From the NCBI GenBank assembly GCA_029248845.1, contig JAQWIO010000038.1, forward strand, positions 1 through 11,782: a stretch of 11,782 nucleotides of DNA. Reading direction: 5' to 3'. A program made the position numbers and the translations under genes. The stretch is from Polaribacter sp. Its GTDB lineage: Bacteria > Bacteroidota > Bacteroidia > Flavobacteriales > Flavobacteriaceae. This document shows, in pieces, positions 1 to 7,091 of the stretch (its first letter is position 1; the number at the start of each line of letters is the position of its first letter). The notes beneath the pieces are model-generated. The model saw only the letters and a program-made list of their open reading frames with translations. It did not search any database and was not told the origin of the DNA.

Positions 1-138
1 GGATTTGGAACGTTCTCTGTTTCTAACAGAGCTGCTAGAACTGGTAGAAATCCTCAAACAGGAAAAACGATTCAAATTGCTGCTAAAAATGTAGCTAAAT
101 TTAAAGCTGGTGCTGGATTAAGCGATGCTGTAAACTAA
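1..138 (+). CDS. HU family DNA-binding protein, C-terminal part (5' truncated by window edge)
   Basis: Only the last 45 residues are in the window; the start lies before position 1. Frame 1 is open from the first base to a TAA at 136-138. The visible part begins GFGTF and contains the RNPQTG motif of the beta-arm, whose proline intercalates into DNA in the HU/IHF family. It ends in a short KFKAGAGL helix region, as HU proteins do. Full-length family members are about 90 residues, so roughly half is missing. HU dimers bend and compact DNA in the nucleoid. An intrinsic terminator follows directly, so this is the last gene of its unit. HU and IHF subunits cannot be told apart from this fragment. 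Confidence 0.93.
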   Translation, partial: GFGTFSVSNRAARTGRNPQTGKTIQIAAKNVAKFKAGAGLSDAVN

Positions 139-161
139 GAAATTTAGTTTTAAAGTATATT

Positions 162-193
162 AAAAACTCTCTTTTTTAAGAGAGTTTTTTTTT
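162..193 (+). terminator. Intrinsic terminator after the HU gene
   Basis: A 12-bp perfect inverted repeat (162-173 with 178-189) has a 4-nt loop and runs into nine T's (185-193). It lies 24 nt after the HU stop codon. Confidence 0.9.
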
Positions 194-226
194 ATTATAT
201 TTAATCATAATTTTACTCATAATATT

Positions 227-775
227 TTGAAACCAAATAAAGGAAAATTATTAATTGCAGAACCAACTATTTTAAATGATAGCTCCTTCAATAGAACCAT
301 TGTTCTTCTTACAGAACATACTCCTAATAACTCTGTTGGCTTCATTTTAAATAGACGCTTAAACTATACTGTTAACGATTTATTACCCGATATTAATTGT
401 CATTTTCCAGTCTATCAAGGTGGGCCTGTAGAACAAGATAATTTATATTTTATTCACAAGATTCCTCAATTGCTTCCTGAAAGTATTGAAGTTTCAAATG
501 GTATCTTTTGGGGTGGTAATTTTAAATCTCTAAAAGACTTATTAAACAAAGAAGTATTGAGTAGCTCTGATATCCGTTTTTTCTTAGGCTATTCCGGTTG
601 GGGAAAAGAACAACTTAATAAAGAAATGAATCAAAATTCTTGGTTTGTGGGTGAAAATGATTTCGAAACCATCTTTTCAATCAATAATGAAAATCTTTGG
701 AAAAATAAATTATTACAAAAAGGAGGCGACTATAAACTTTGGGCCAATGCGCCTAGTGATGTTAACTTAAACTAA
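227..775 (+). CDS. YqgE/AlgH family protein (UPF0301)
   Basis: The 182-residue length is typical of the YqgE/AlgH family. Recognisable blocks are KGKLLIAEP at the N-terminus, SVGFILN near residues 36-42, YQGGPV at 63-68 and GYSGWGKEQL at 121-130. The molecular function of the family is not established; AlgH was named for an effect on alginate regulation in Pseudomonas, which need not apply here. No ATG is available in frame: the chosen start is TTG at 227, which gives the usual LKPNKG-like beginning. The ATT at 224 is another candidate. A weak promoter-like TATATTTA lies at 196-203 without a clear TTG upstream. The stop codon overlaps that of the convergent aminotransferase gene. Confidence 0.9.
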   Translation: MKPNKGKLLIAEPTILNDSSFNRTIVLLTEHTPNNSVGFILNRRLNYTVNDLLPDINCHFPVYQGGPVEQDNLYFIHKIPQLLPESIEVSNGIFWGGNFKSLKDLLNKEVLSSSDIRFFLGYSGWGKEQLNKEMNQNSWFVGENDFETIFSINNENLWKNKLLQKGGDYKLWANAPSDVNLN

Positions 776-1605
776 ACTCCAGCTATTTGTAATACACTTA
801 AATTATTTGCTATTTTCTTTCCAATTTCTGTCTTAAATCCTTTTTTCTTATAACTTGTAACTGGTTGTATACCTATAATAACATTTGTTATAAATACTTC
901 ATCTGCTTTTTGTATTTCAAAAGGTGATATGGACGTTTCTTGTAGAGTGAACTCCTTGTTTTTTAATATAATATCAATAACTTTAGAACGGATAATACCT
1001 TTTATACATCCTTCGGAAAGAGCTGGTGTTTTGATAATATTTCCTTTAATGATAAAAATATTCCCATTAGTAACTTCAACAACTCCCTTTTTTTCATTTA
1101 ATAAAATACAATTATCTAAATCATTTTCATCAGCAAAAATACTTGCCAAAGTATTTAGCACTCTATTGTTAGTTTTAAGCGTTGATAAAAGCCCCGAATA
1201 GTTATAAAAATCTTTATAAACATCTAAAGAATATGTATCCTTAATTTGATAAGAACTTTCTTTAACATCGATACTATAATCTATTTTATTTGTTTTTGGA
1301 GTGTATAAACCTCCATCTTTTCTATAAATATTTAATCGAATTCTATATGAATTTGCTTTTTTTTGAACGGATACAGTTTTAAGAATTTCTTTCTCTAGGA
1401 ACTCTAACGTAAATTCCATAGGAATTTTCATACGCAACATACGCATTGAAGACATTAACCTAAAATAATGATCTTCCCAAAAAATAACTTTATCAAAACT
1501 CACTTTTACAGTTTCGAAAATAGCATCACCATATTTAAAAGCTCTATTTTCTAATGATAATTTTATATTATCTGGATGTTGTAACTCTCCATTGAAGTTA
1601 ATCAT
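772..1605 (-). CDS. Aminotransferase class IV (aminodeoxychorismate lyase / branched-chain aminotransferase-like)
   Basis: A 277-residue PLP-dependent fold-type IV enzyme. Visible features are RAFKYGDAIFET at 21-32, the probable PLP lysine K144 in LKTNNRVLN, the E177-x4-N182 block (EVTNGNIF) typical of the family, the GCIKGIIR segment near 199-206, and DEVFITN..GIQPV at 235-249. The family includes 4-amino-4-deoxychorismate lyase (pabC, folate synthesis), branched-chain aminotransferase and D-amino-acid aminotransferase. The short length and the lack of IlvE-specific blocks favour a PabC-like role, but this is inference. The start is taken at 1605 (MINFNGEL), not at the in-frame ATG at 1662. 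The longer start lies inside the terminator hairpin of the upstream gene and would add 19 residues unlike the family. No promoter is clear in the short upstream gap. Confidence 0.88.
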   Translation of the reverse strand: MINFNGELQHPDNIKLSLENRAFKYGDAIFETVKVSFDKVIFWEDHYFRLMSSMRMLRMKIPMEFTLEFLEKEILKTVSVQKKANSYRIRLNIYRKDGGLYTPKTNKIDYSIDVKESSYQIKDTYSLDVYKDFYNYSGLLSTLKTNNRVLNTLASIFADENDLDNCILLNEKKGVVEVTNGNIFIIKGNIIKTPALSEGCIKGIIRSKVIDIILKNKEFTLQETSISPFEIQKADEVFITNVIIGIQPVTSYKKKGFKTEIGKKIANNLSVLQIAGV

Positions 1606-1647
1606 AAATTGAAAATTTAAAGATGTAAAATTAATGTATTTAATCAT

Positions 1648-1676
1648 AAAAAAACTCAACAAAATGTTGAGTTTTA
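1648..1676 (-). terminator. Intrinsic terminator after the START-like gene (minus strand)
   Basis: A perfect 10-bp inverted repeat (1651-1660 with 1666-1675) has a 5-nt loop and is flanked by A's on the plus strand, giving a U-run on the minus-strand transcript. It separates the START-like gene from the downstream aminotransferase. Confidence 0.85.
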
Positions 1677-1697
1677 AAATTTATAAAAAAATAAAAA

Positions 1698-2081
1698 TTA
1701 AGCACCAATTGTATGTCTTAATTCGTCAATTTGATTTTCCCATAATTGTTTAGAGGCTTCAACTTCATTCTCATCATCTGCAAAATCTGTTATAATTAAA
1801 GAGACATCTTTAGTCAATGCATCTACTTGAATCTTGATTTCAAAAAAACTATCATCTCCTTCACTTTCTAACCATTTAAATCTAATTCTTTCATCAGACT
1901 TTTTAGTTATTAATTCTGCTTTTTCCTCTTCTCCATCCCAAATAAAGCTGTACTCTTTGCCTCTAGAATTAACTTTATCTGCAAACCATTCTTGTAAATT
2001 AGAAGGTGATGAGATGTATTGGTATAACATATGAGGTGATGCGTGAATAGGAATTTCTAATTCAAATTTTACTTTTGCCAT
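1698..2081 (-). CDS. START-like / SRPBCC-fold protein
   Basis: A 127-residue acidic protein matching the small START-like (SRPBCC/AHSA1-type) proteins common in Bacteroidota. It opens with a beta-strand (KFELEIPIHASP), then a helix with LYQYISSPSNLQEWFAD at residues 19-35, where the NLxxWFAD block is characteristic. Several beta strands follow, and the C-terminal helix (residues 106-126) ends LRHTIGA. The fold forms a hydrophobic ligand cavity, but no ligand or function is known for this subgroup. The start is an ATG and the length agrees with the family. It is followed by a strong terminator, so it is probably transcribed alone. It diverges from the tRNA-Met promoter upstream. Confidence 0.85.
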   Translation of the reverse strand: MAKVKFELEIPIHASPHMLYQYISSPSNLQEWFADKVNSRGKEYSFIWDGEEEKAELITKKSDERIRFKWLESEGDDSFFEIKIQVDALTKDVSLIITDFADDENEVEASKQLWENQIDELRHTIGA

Positions 2082-2144
2082 TATTGATTTGTTAGGTTGA
2101 CAATATAGGTAATAATTCTATTTAAAAAAAATTAAAAACACCTC

Positions 2145-2174
2145 TTGCTAGTTTATAAAATTCAATTATATTTG
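2145..2174 (+). promoter_or_regulatory. Bacteroidota-type promoter for tRNA-Met
   Basis: TTG at 2145-2147, a 19-nt spacer, then TATATTTG at 2167-2174. This fits the TTG-N17-23-TAnnTTTG consensus used by the primary sigma factor of Bacteroidota. The -7 box ends 17 nt before the tRNA. Confidence 0.88.
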
Positions 2175-2191
2175 CAGCCTCAAAACCTTTC

Positions 2192-2265
2192 GGCGAGGTA
2201 GCTCAGTTGGTTAGAGCGCAGGATTCATAACCCTGAGGTCGGCAGTTCAAATCTGCTCCTCGCTA
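2192..2265 (+). tRNA. tRNA-Met (anticodon CAU), probably elongator
   Basis: A complete cloverleaf can be drawn. The acceptor stem is GGCGAGG with CCTCGCT (a G-T pair at 1-72). The D arm is GCTC...GAGC, the anticodon loop TTCATAA has CAT at 2226-2228, and the T arm is GGCAG-TTCAAAT-CTGCT. The 3' CCA is not encoded: CTA follows discriminator A2265. The bottom anticodon-stem pair (A2223 with C2231) is a mismatch. The initiator is unlikely because the three G-C pairs next to the anticodon loop are not all present. A lysidine-modified tRNA-Ile2, which also carries CAT, cannot be fully excluded. The gene has its own promoter and terminator. Confidence 0.93.
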
Positions 2266-2268
2266 CTA

Positions 2269-2298
2269 AAATCTCAAACAATTGTTTGAGATTTTTTT
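2269..2298 (+). terminator. Intrinsic terminator after tRNA-Met
   Basis: A perfect palindrome centred near 2281-2282 (arms 2269-2279 and 2284-2294) ends in a run of seven T's (2292-2298), starting a few bases after the tRNA. Confidence 0.9.
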
Positions 2299-2405
2299 AT
2301 TGAAAATACTTTCTATGAAATACTGTAATTAGTACTTTAAAAATAGTCAAAAATTGTATCTTGAACTGTTTTTAACAAAAAAATTATCCACAAAATTTCT
2401 GATTT

Positions 2406-2852
2406 ATGAAAATACATATTCAAATTATTGAAGATGAAGATATTTTAACAATAATTCCACTTTTATCGAAATTAAACTCGAAAACACCTCCAGAGTTACT
2501 AGAAGAAAGAGTTTTAGAAATTTCCAAGAGTTCTAATTATGAATGTGCTGGCTTATATATTGATGGAAAATTAGCTGGTATTTCTGGCCTGTGGTATTCT
2601 ACGAGACACTATATAGGAAAATCTGTTGAACCCGACCATGTGATTTTAGAAGAAACGATAAGAGGTAAAGGTATCGGGAAAAAATTCTTCAATTGGATTG
2701 ACAATCATGTTATAAGTAAGGGATGTGAAGCTATAGAATTAAATGCATATGTTAACAACCCAAAATCTCATAAATTTTATTACAATGAAGGCTATAATAT
2801 TTATGGTTTTCACTTTTTAAAAGTATTGCGTGATGACAAAAAATTTTACTAA
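2406..2852 (+). CDS. GNAT family N-acetyltransferase
   Basis: A 148-residue single-domain protein with the GNAT layout. Residues 48-64 (AGLYIDGKLAGISGLWY) form the central strands. EETIRGKGIGKKFFNW at 82-97 contains the acetyl-CoA pyrophosphate-binding R-x-x-G-x-G motif (R86, G89, G91). The segment from 110 to 130 (ELNAYVNNPKSHKFYYNEGY) is the usual C-terminal strand and the helix with the N-x-x-S-H-K-F-Y pattern. GNAT enzymes transfer acetyl groups from acetyl-CoA to amines; the substrate cannot be inferred here. It lies alone between two independently transcribed tRNA genes. No convincing promoter is visible in 2299-2405, and no terminator precedes the next tRNA promoter. The start is the first in-frame ATG. 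Confidence 0.9.
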   Translation: MKIHIQIIEDEDILTIIPLLSKLNSKTPPELLEERVLEISKSSNYECAGLYIDGKLAGISGLWYSTRHYIGKSVEPDHVILEETIRGKGIGKKFFNWIDNHVISKGCEAIELNAYVNNPKSHKFYYNEGYNIYGFHFLKVLRDDKKFY

Positions 2853-2870
2853 TTTTTGATACTAAAATTA

Positions 2871-2900
2871 TTGTAGAACTCAAAAATGATTCTATATTTG
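2871..2900 (+). promoter_or_regulatory. Bacteroidota-type promoter for tRNA-Gly
   Basis: TTG at 2871-2873, a 19-nt spacer, then TATATTTG at 2893-2900, ending 14 nt before the tRNA. Both boxes and the spacing are identical to the tRNA-Met promoter. Confidence 0.88.
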
Positions 2901-2914
2901 TAACTCTTTACCAT

Positions 2915-2987
2915 GCGAAAGTAGCTCAGTTGGTAGAGCGTCAGCCTTCCAAGCTGAATGTCGCCAGTTCGAACCTGGTCTTTCGCT
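2915..2987 (+). tRNA. tRNA-Gly (anticodon UCC)
   Basis: A complete cloverleaf. The acceptor stem GCGAAAG pairs with CTTTCGC and the discriminator is T2987. The D arm is GCTC...GAGC. The anticodon stem TCAGC/GCTGA encloses loop CTTCCAA with anticodon TCC at 2948-2950. The T arm is GCCAG-TTCGAAC-CTGGT. CCA is not encoded. The gene has its own promoter, and a strong bidirectional terminator follows. Confidence 0.96.
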
Positions 2988-2988
2988 C

Positions 2989-3024
2989 AAAAAAACCGAA
3001 ACTAATAAGTTTCGGTTTTTTTTT
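2989..3024. terminator. Bidirectional intrinsic terminator between tRNA-Gly and the rhomboid gene
   Basis: A 13-bp perfect stem (2991-3003 with 3008-3020) has a 4-nt loop, with nine T's on the plus side and seven A's on the other. It can end both tRNA-Gly (+) and the convergent rhomboid gene, whose stop is at 3026. Confidence 0.92.
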
Positions 3025-3025
3025 G

Positions 3026-3682
3026 TCAGCTATTTTTTAACCTATCTCCAAAAGTTAATAATAAAACAATTGGAATTCCTAACAAGGTTACAAAGATATT
3101 ATTGCTAATAAATAAAGAGGGATTTATTAAAAGTGTGATCAAAAAACCTCCAATTGCTCCTCCTAAATGTGCAGAATGACCAATAGTTCCCAACTGCTTT
3201 TTCATTCCATAAATTGAATACAATAAATAACCCACCCCAAAAACATATCCAGGAATTGGTATTGGAATAAAAAATAAAAATAACTCCATGCTGGGATATA
3301 AAAGTATGGAGGAATATACAATACCTGAAACAGCTCCTGAAGCACCAACGGCACTATAATAAGGTTGATCTATATGGTATTTAAATGAATACAGGCCTCC
3401 AGCGAATAAGCTTCCAAAATAAATAATTAAAAAATAAAAAGTTCCTAAAATGCCTTCAACGATATTTCCAAAAAGATATAAGGCATACATATTAAAACCT
3501 AAGTGCATCCAATCAGCGTGTAAAAAACCCGAAGTAAGTACTCTTATTTTCTCTCCAGATACAATGCTACCAATCTGAAACTTGTATTTATTAAAGAATG
3601 AGTATTCTTTAAAGCCTTTCATAGAGAACAAAACGTTGGCTATTATGATTATAAAAACTGCTTGATTTATAGTATTCATCAT
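3026..3682 (-). CDS. Rhomboid family intramembrane serine protease
   Basis: A 218-residue, very hydrophobic protein with about six membrane segments, the minimal rhomboid core. The catalytic dyad is intact: Ser115 in GASG (113-116) and His172 in GHSAHLGG (168-175). The supporting H60-x3-N64 motif in the helix HLGFNMYALYLFG is also present and contributes to the oxyanion hole in this family. Rhomboids cleave transmembrane or membrane-proximal segments of other membrane proteins; the substrate here is unknown. Two consecutive ATG codons occupy 3677-3682 and either could start the protein. It is convergent with tRNA-Gly across a shared terminator and divergent from the acyltransferase gene. The residues needed for activity all appear present. 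Confidence 0.95.
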   Translation of the reverse strand: MMNTINQAVFIIIIANVLFSMKGFKEYSFFNKYKFQIGSIVSGEKIRVLTSGFLHADWMHLGFNMYALYLFGNIVEGILGTFYFLIIYFGSLFAGGLYSFKYHIDQPYYSAVGASGAVSGIVYSSILLYPSMELFLFFIPIPIPGYVFGVGYLLYSIYGMKKQLGTIGHSAHLGGAIGGFLITLLINPSLFISNNIFVTLLGIPIVLLLTFGDRLKNS

Positions 3683-3765
3683 GAAGCAAACATAGTAAAA
3701 ACAAGCAACTAATTCTATTCCATTTTAAATTAAAATACGATATTTGCGTAAATCAAACAGCATTT

Positions 3766-4647
3766 ATGAATTTTATTGTTTTTGCAATTGCATATGCCTT
3801 CATTTCGGTTTTGTCAAGACTACCTATGAGGATTTTATACTTAAAATCAAATGTTATTTATCTATTCATGTTTTATATAACTGGATACAGAAAAAAAGTT
3901 GTTTTAGAAAACTTGAAACTATCCTTTCCCCAAAAAACTGATGATGAATTGAGAACTATTTCTAAAAAATTTTTTAAACATTTTATAGATCTAATTATGG
4001 AAAGCATAAAGGCTTTTTCAATTTCTAAAAAACAAATTTCAAGACGATATACATACAAAAATCCAGAGTTAGTTAATGCATTTGTAAAAGAAGGTAGAAA
4101 TATTGCTTTGGTTGGAGCACATCAAGCAAATTGGGAATGGTCTATAGGTATCTCTATGGTTTTAGATATCGATGTTTACGGAGCCTACACTAAATTAAAT
4201 AATAAGTACTTTGAAAAATGGGTACGAAAATCAAGAGAAAAGTTTGGTGTTATTGGTTATAAAACCTCTGATACCGTCAGAGGAATGCAAAAAAACATGA
4301 GCGACAAAAAACAAGGAGCTTACATTTTATTGAGCGACCAATCTCCTCAACCTCATAAAACATATTATTGGAGAGAATTTTTCAATATCAAAGTACCCGT
4401 TCACACTGGAGCTGAAATGCTCTCTAAAAAGTTCGATTTAGTAGTTATTAATTATATCACTAGAAAAATAAAAAGAGGGTATTATGAAACTGAATTTCAA
4501 CTAATCACTGATACTCCTAAAGCATTTAAAGATTATCAAATTACGGACAAATACACAGAATTAACGGAAAAAAACATACGACTACAACCAGAGTTTTATT
4601 TATGGTCTCACAGACGTTTTAAACACAGAGATAAAGTCCCAAAATAA
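3766..4647 (+). CDS. Lysophospholipid / lipid A acyltransferase family protein (LpxL/HtrB-like)
   Basis: A 293-residue protein of the LpxL/HtrB/WaaM acyltransferase family, which transfers acyl chains to lipid A or related lipids at the inner face of the cytoplasmic membrane. The catalytic HX4E motif is present (H119 and E124 in GAHQANWEW). Further family blocks are LLSDQSPQP at 188-196 and the C-terminal PEFYLWSHRRFKHR (275-288), close to the usual PEQYLWxHRRFK signature. The N-terminal segment (about 1-17) is hydrophobic and probably anchors it in the membrane. In Bacteroidota members of this family can act on lipid A or on aminolipids, so the precise acceptor is uncertain. The start is ATG at 3766. 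A partial -7 box (GATATTTG, 3739-3746) lacks a TTG upstream. Confidence 0.92.
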   Translation: MNFIVFAIAYAFISVLSRLPMRILYLKSNVIYLFMFYITGYRKKVVLENLKLSFPQKTDDELRTISKKFFKHFIDLIMESIKAFSISKKQISRRYTYKNPELVNAFVKEGRNIALVGAHQANWEWSIGISMVLDIDVYGAYTKLNNKYFEKWVRKSREKFGVIGYKTSDTVRGMQKNMSDKKQGAYILLSDQSPQPHKTYYWREFFNIKVPVHTGAEMLSKKFDLVVINYITRKIKRGYYETEFQLITDTPKAFKDYQITDKYTELTEKNIRLQPEFYLWSHRRFKHRDKVPK

Positions 4648-4720
4648 TTTCAGTAAATTTTAAAATCAATATAAATTGATGTAAAATTAAAGCTCATACG
4701 AAATTAACAATTTTGTTTTT

Positions 4721-5569
4721 CTAAAATAATCTAAATTTTCCACCAATTACAATATTATTTTCGAAGAAGAAGAAACTTTGTGAAGCAGATTCTAAAGGAT
4801 TTAATGAAGTTTTAATATCTGGCATATCAATATACCCTATTTTATAGGCTGACTGCATATAAAAATGTTTAAAAAAAGTAATATTCAGTCCTACTATGGC
4901 AGAAACACCCCAACCAGATAAGTGATAATCATCGTGCCTTTGTTTCTCTAATAAAGAAGTATCTGTTTTCGGATACAAAACTCCTACTCCAAATCCTTCG
5001 GTCAAGTTTACCTGAAAGTTTTCAGAATGTAAACCCAACCAATGATCTATGTTATCAAAACGCTTTATTTCTATATTTATATAGTTCAATCCATCTGTAT
5101 GTTCTAAACGCAAAAAATCTTCGGTAAGTTGAACTTGCTGGCCAGTATAAATTCCGTCATATTTCAAGCTACCAATATTAATCGTTCCATCTATGGTTAC
5201 AAACTGATCATTATTTACAACGTACTTCATGTGATCTACACCAATTGAAATAGTATAGTTTTCTTTAAAAAAGTACCCGATTCTAAAATTTGTCTGTGGT
5301 TTGGTAATATTTGTGATTCCAAAATATTTTTTAAAAGAGAATTTTGATGGAGTATCTTGTGCTTTTACATCAGACAGGACAAAATCATAATTTTCTCCTT
5401 TAAATCGGATGTCAGAATCCGAATAACTAGCCCAATTCCATCCCCAATGGGCAAAAAATTTTCCCTTATTAATTCGTTTCTTTTTATGATCTACATCATT
5501 CATCTGCTGCCCCTGTGTAAAGAAAACAGTAAACAGCAAAACCACTGCAAGTATATAATTAGCTTTCAA
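4721..5569 (-). CDS. Putative outer-membrane beta-barrel protein of unknown function
   Basis: I do not recognise a named family. The 282-residue product starts with a clear signal peptide (about residues 1-20, hydrophobic core ILAVVLLFTVFF, probable cleavage after TQG). The rest is rich in alternating, aromatic-containing strands (NFRIGYFFKENYTISIGV, FYMQSAYKIGYI). It ends in IVIGGKFRLF with a C-terminal phenylalanine, as outer-membrane barrels do. The start must be TTG at 5569: the in-frame codon three positions upstream is the glmM TAA, and the next ATG (residue 23) would discard the signal peptide. It begins 9 nt after glmM, so the two are probably co-transcribed and perhaps translationally coupled. 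Whether it has any functional tie to glmM is unknown. Confidence 0.8.
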   Translation of the reverse strand: MKANYILAVVLLFTVFFTQGQQMNDVDHKKKRINKGKFFAHWGWNWASYSDSDIRFKGENYDFVLSDVKAQDTPSKFSFKKYFGITNITKPQTNFRIGYFFKENYTISIGVDHMKYVVNNDQFVTIDGTINIGSLKYDGIYTGQQVQLTEDFLRLEHTDGLNYINIEIKRFDNIDHWLGLHSENFQVNLTEGFGVGVLYPKTDTSLLEKQRHDDYHLSGWGVSAIVGLNITFFKHFYMQSAYKIGYIDMPDIKTSLNPLESASQSFFFFENNIVIGGKFRLF

Positions 5570-5578
5570 GTATTTTAA

Positions 5579-6970
5579 TTATTTAATTATCTGTTTAATT
5601 TCATTGATAAACCTGGTCGCTAATGCATCTGCTTCTACTTGAGATTTAGCCTCAGTGTAAATTCTAATGATTGGTTCCGTATTCGATTTTCGTAAATGTA
5701 TCCATTGATCCACAAAATCAATTTTCACACCATCAATGGTATTCACTTCTTCATTTTTATAGTTAGAAGCCATTGTTTCTAAAATAGCATCGACATTAAT
5801 ATCAGGAGTCAATTGTATTTTATTCTTACTCATAAAATAGCTAGGATATGAATCTCGCAACTCTTTACAAGAAACCTTTTTATTAGCTAAATGAGATAAA
5901 AACAGTGCAACACCCACCAAAGAATCTCTTCCATAATGTGATGCAGGATAAATGATTCCTCCGTTTCCTTCTCCACCAATAACAGTATTTGTTTCCTTCA
6001 TTTTAATAACCACGTTAACTTCACCAACTGCACTTGCGGTATACGTACCCCCATGTTGCTGAGTGACATCTCTTAGAGCTCTTGATGAAGATAAATTAGA
6101 CACCGTATTTCCACCACCTAACTTTCCTAAAACATAATCTGCACAAGCAACCAATGTATATTCTTCACCAAACATGGAGCCATCTTCAGAAACCAAAGCC
6201 AATCTGTCTACATCTGGATCCACTACAATTCCAAAATCTGCTTTTTCTTTTACTACCAATTTAGAAATCTCTGTCAGGTGTTCTTTTAAAGGCTCTGGAT
6301 TGTGAGGGAATTGTCCATTTGGAGTGCAATATAATTCTACGCATTCTACATTTAATTCTTTTAATAAAGCAGGAATAAAAATTCCTCCTGTAGAATTTAC
6401 AGCATCAACAACTACTTTAAAATTAGCTTTTTTAATTGCTTCAACATCTACTAACTCAAGGCGTAAAACTTCTTGAATATGTTTTTGGACATATGAATTG
6501 TTTTTAGAATATATTCCTAAATCGTCTACATCAGCAAAAGAAAAATCTGCGCTTGCTGCTAATTCTAGAATTAACTCACCCTCTGCCCCATTTAAAAACT
6601 CTCCTTTTTCATTCAATAACTTTAATGCATTCCATTGTTTAGGATTGTGGGAAGCTGTTATAATGATTCCCCCATCTGCATTTTCTAAAGGAACTGCTAC
6701 TTCTACCGTTGGTGTTGTAGATAGCCCTAGGTCAATTACGTGTATTCCTAAACCAACCAACGTATTTGCAACTAAGCTGCTTATCATTTTACCTGAAATA
6801 CGAGCATCTCTCCCTATTACTACTGTTATTTTTTCTTTTCCTTTATTTCTTTCTATTATAAATACTCCATAAGCTGAAGCAAACTTTACAGCATCAATAG
6901 GAGTTAAATTGTCTTCAGTTTTACCTCCAATGGTCCCTCTTATTCCAGAAATTGATTTAATTAAAGTCAT
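5579..6970 (-). CDS. glmM: Phosphoglucosamine mutase (alpha-D-phosphohexomutase family)
   Basis: A 463-residue phosphohexomutase with all four domains. The phosphoserine loop TASHNP (105-110, Ser107) lies in domain 1. The Mg-binding DPDVDR (251-256) is in domain 2, the sugar-binding GGEGNGG (332-338) in domain 3, and the phosphate-binding RKSNTEPIIRIY (427-438) in domain 4. GlmM interconverts glucosamine-6-phosphate and glucosamine-1-phosphate for UDP-GlcNAc, hence peptidoglycan and LPS. The GEGNGG loop resembles the archaeal/Bacteroidota type more than the GEQSGH of E. coli GlmM. Activity as phosphomannomutase or phosphoglucomutase therefore cannot be ruled out from sequence alone. The start is ATG at 6970, preceded by a good promoter. 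It is the first gene of a unit with the beta-barrel gene. Confidence 0.9.
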   Translation of the reverse strand: MTLIKSISGIRGTIGGKTEDNLTPIDAVKFASAYGVFIIERNKGKEKITVVIGRDARISGKMISSLVANTLVGLGIHVIDLGLSTTPTVEVAVPLENADGGIIITASHNPKQWNALKLLNEKGEFLNGAEGELILELAASADFSFADVDDLGIYSKNNSYVQKHIQEVLRLELVDVEAIKKANFKVVVDAVNSTGGIFIPALLKELNVECVELYCTPNGQFPHNPEPLKEHLTEISKLVVKEKADFGIVVDPDVDRLALVSEDGSMFGEEYTLVACADYVLGKLGGGNTVSNLSSSRALRDVTQQHGGTYTASAVGEVNVVIKMKETNTVIGGEGNGGIIYPASHYGRDSLVGVALFLSHLANKKVSCKELRDSYPSYFMSKNKIQLTPDINVDAILETMASNYKNEEVNTIDGVKIDFVDQWIHLRKSNTEPIIRIYTEAKSQVEADALATRFINEIKQIIK

Positions 6971-6984
6971 TGTTATTTTTTGAA

Positions 6985-7015
6985 CAAAGATAAATTAGAT
7001 GTGATGCTAAAACAA
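6985..7015 (-). promoter_or_regulatory. Bacteroidota-type promoter for glmM
   Basis: Read on the minus strand: TTG (7015-7013), a 20-nt spacer, then TATCTTTG (6992-6985), ending 14 nt before the glmM ATG. This implies a very short leader. Confidence 0.75.
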
Positions 7016-7026
7016 ATTTAGCACAT

Positions 7027-7059
7027 TAAAAAGCCGTTACAAATTGCAACGGCTTTTTA
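7027..7059 (-). terminator. Intrinsic terminator after rpsA (minus strand)
   Basis: An 11-bp perfect stem (7028-7038 with 7048-7058) with GCCGTT/AACGGC at its core and a T-run on the minus-strand side, about 33 nt after the rpsA stop. It isolates rpsA from the glmM promoter. Confidence 0.85.
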
Positions 7060-7091
7060 AAATTATAAATATCTGCTGTTGTGATAAGAAA

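Noticed and set aside
1606..1662. N-terminal extension of the class IV aminotransferase from ATG 1662
   Set aside because: It would start inside the upstream terminator hairpin, and the 19 extra residues do not resemble the family.
3687..3694. TATGTTTG on the minus strand before the rhomboid gene
   Set aside because: It matches the -7 box but ends only 4 nt before the ATG and has no TTG at the right distance.
3739..3746. GATATTTG before the acyltransferase gene
   Set aside because: The first base is off consensus and no TTG lies 17-23 nt upstream.
4664..4679. Small inverted repeat between the acyltransferase and beta-barrel genes
   Set aside because: Only a 6-bp AT-rich stem with no T-run on either strand; not a convincing terminator.
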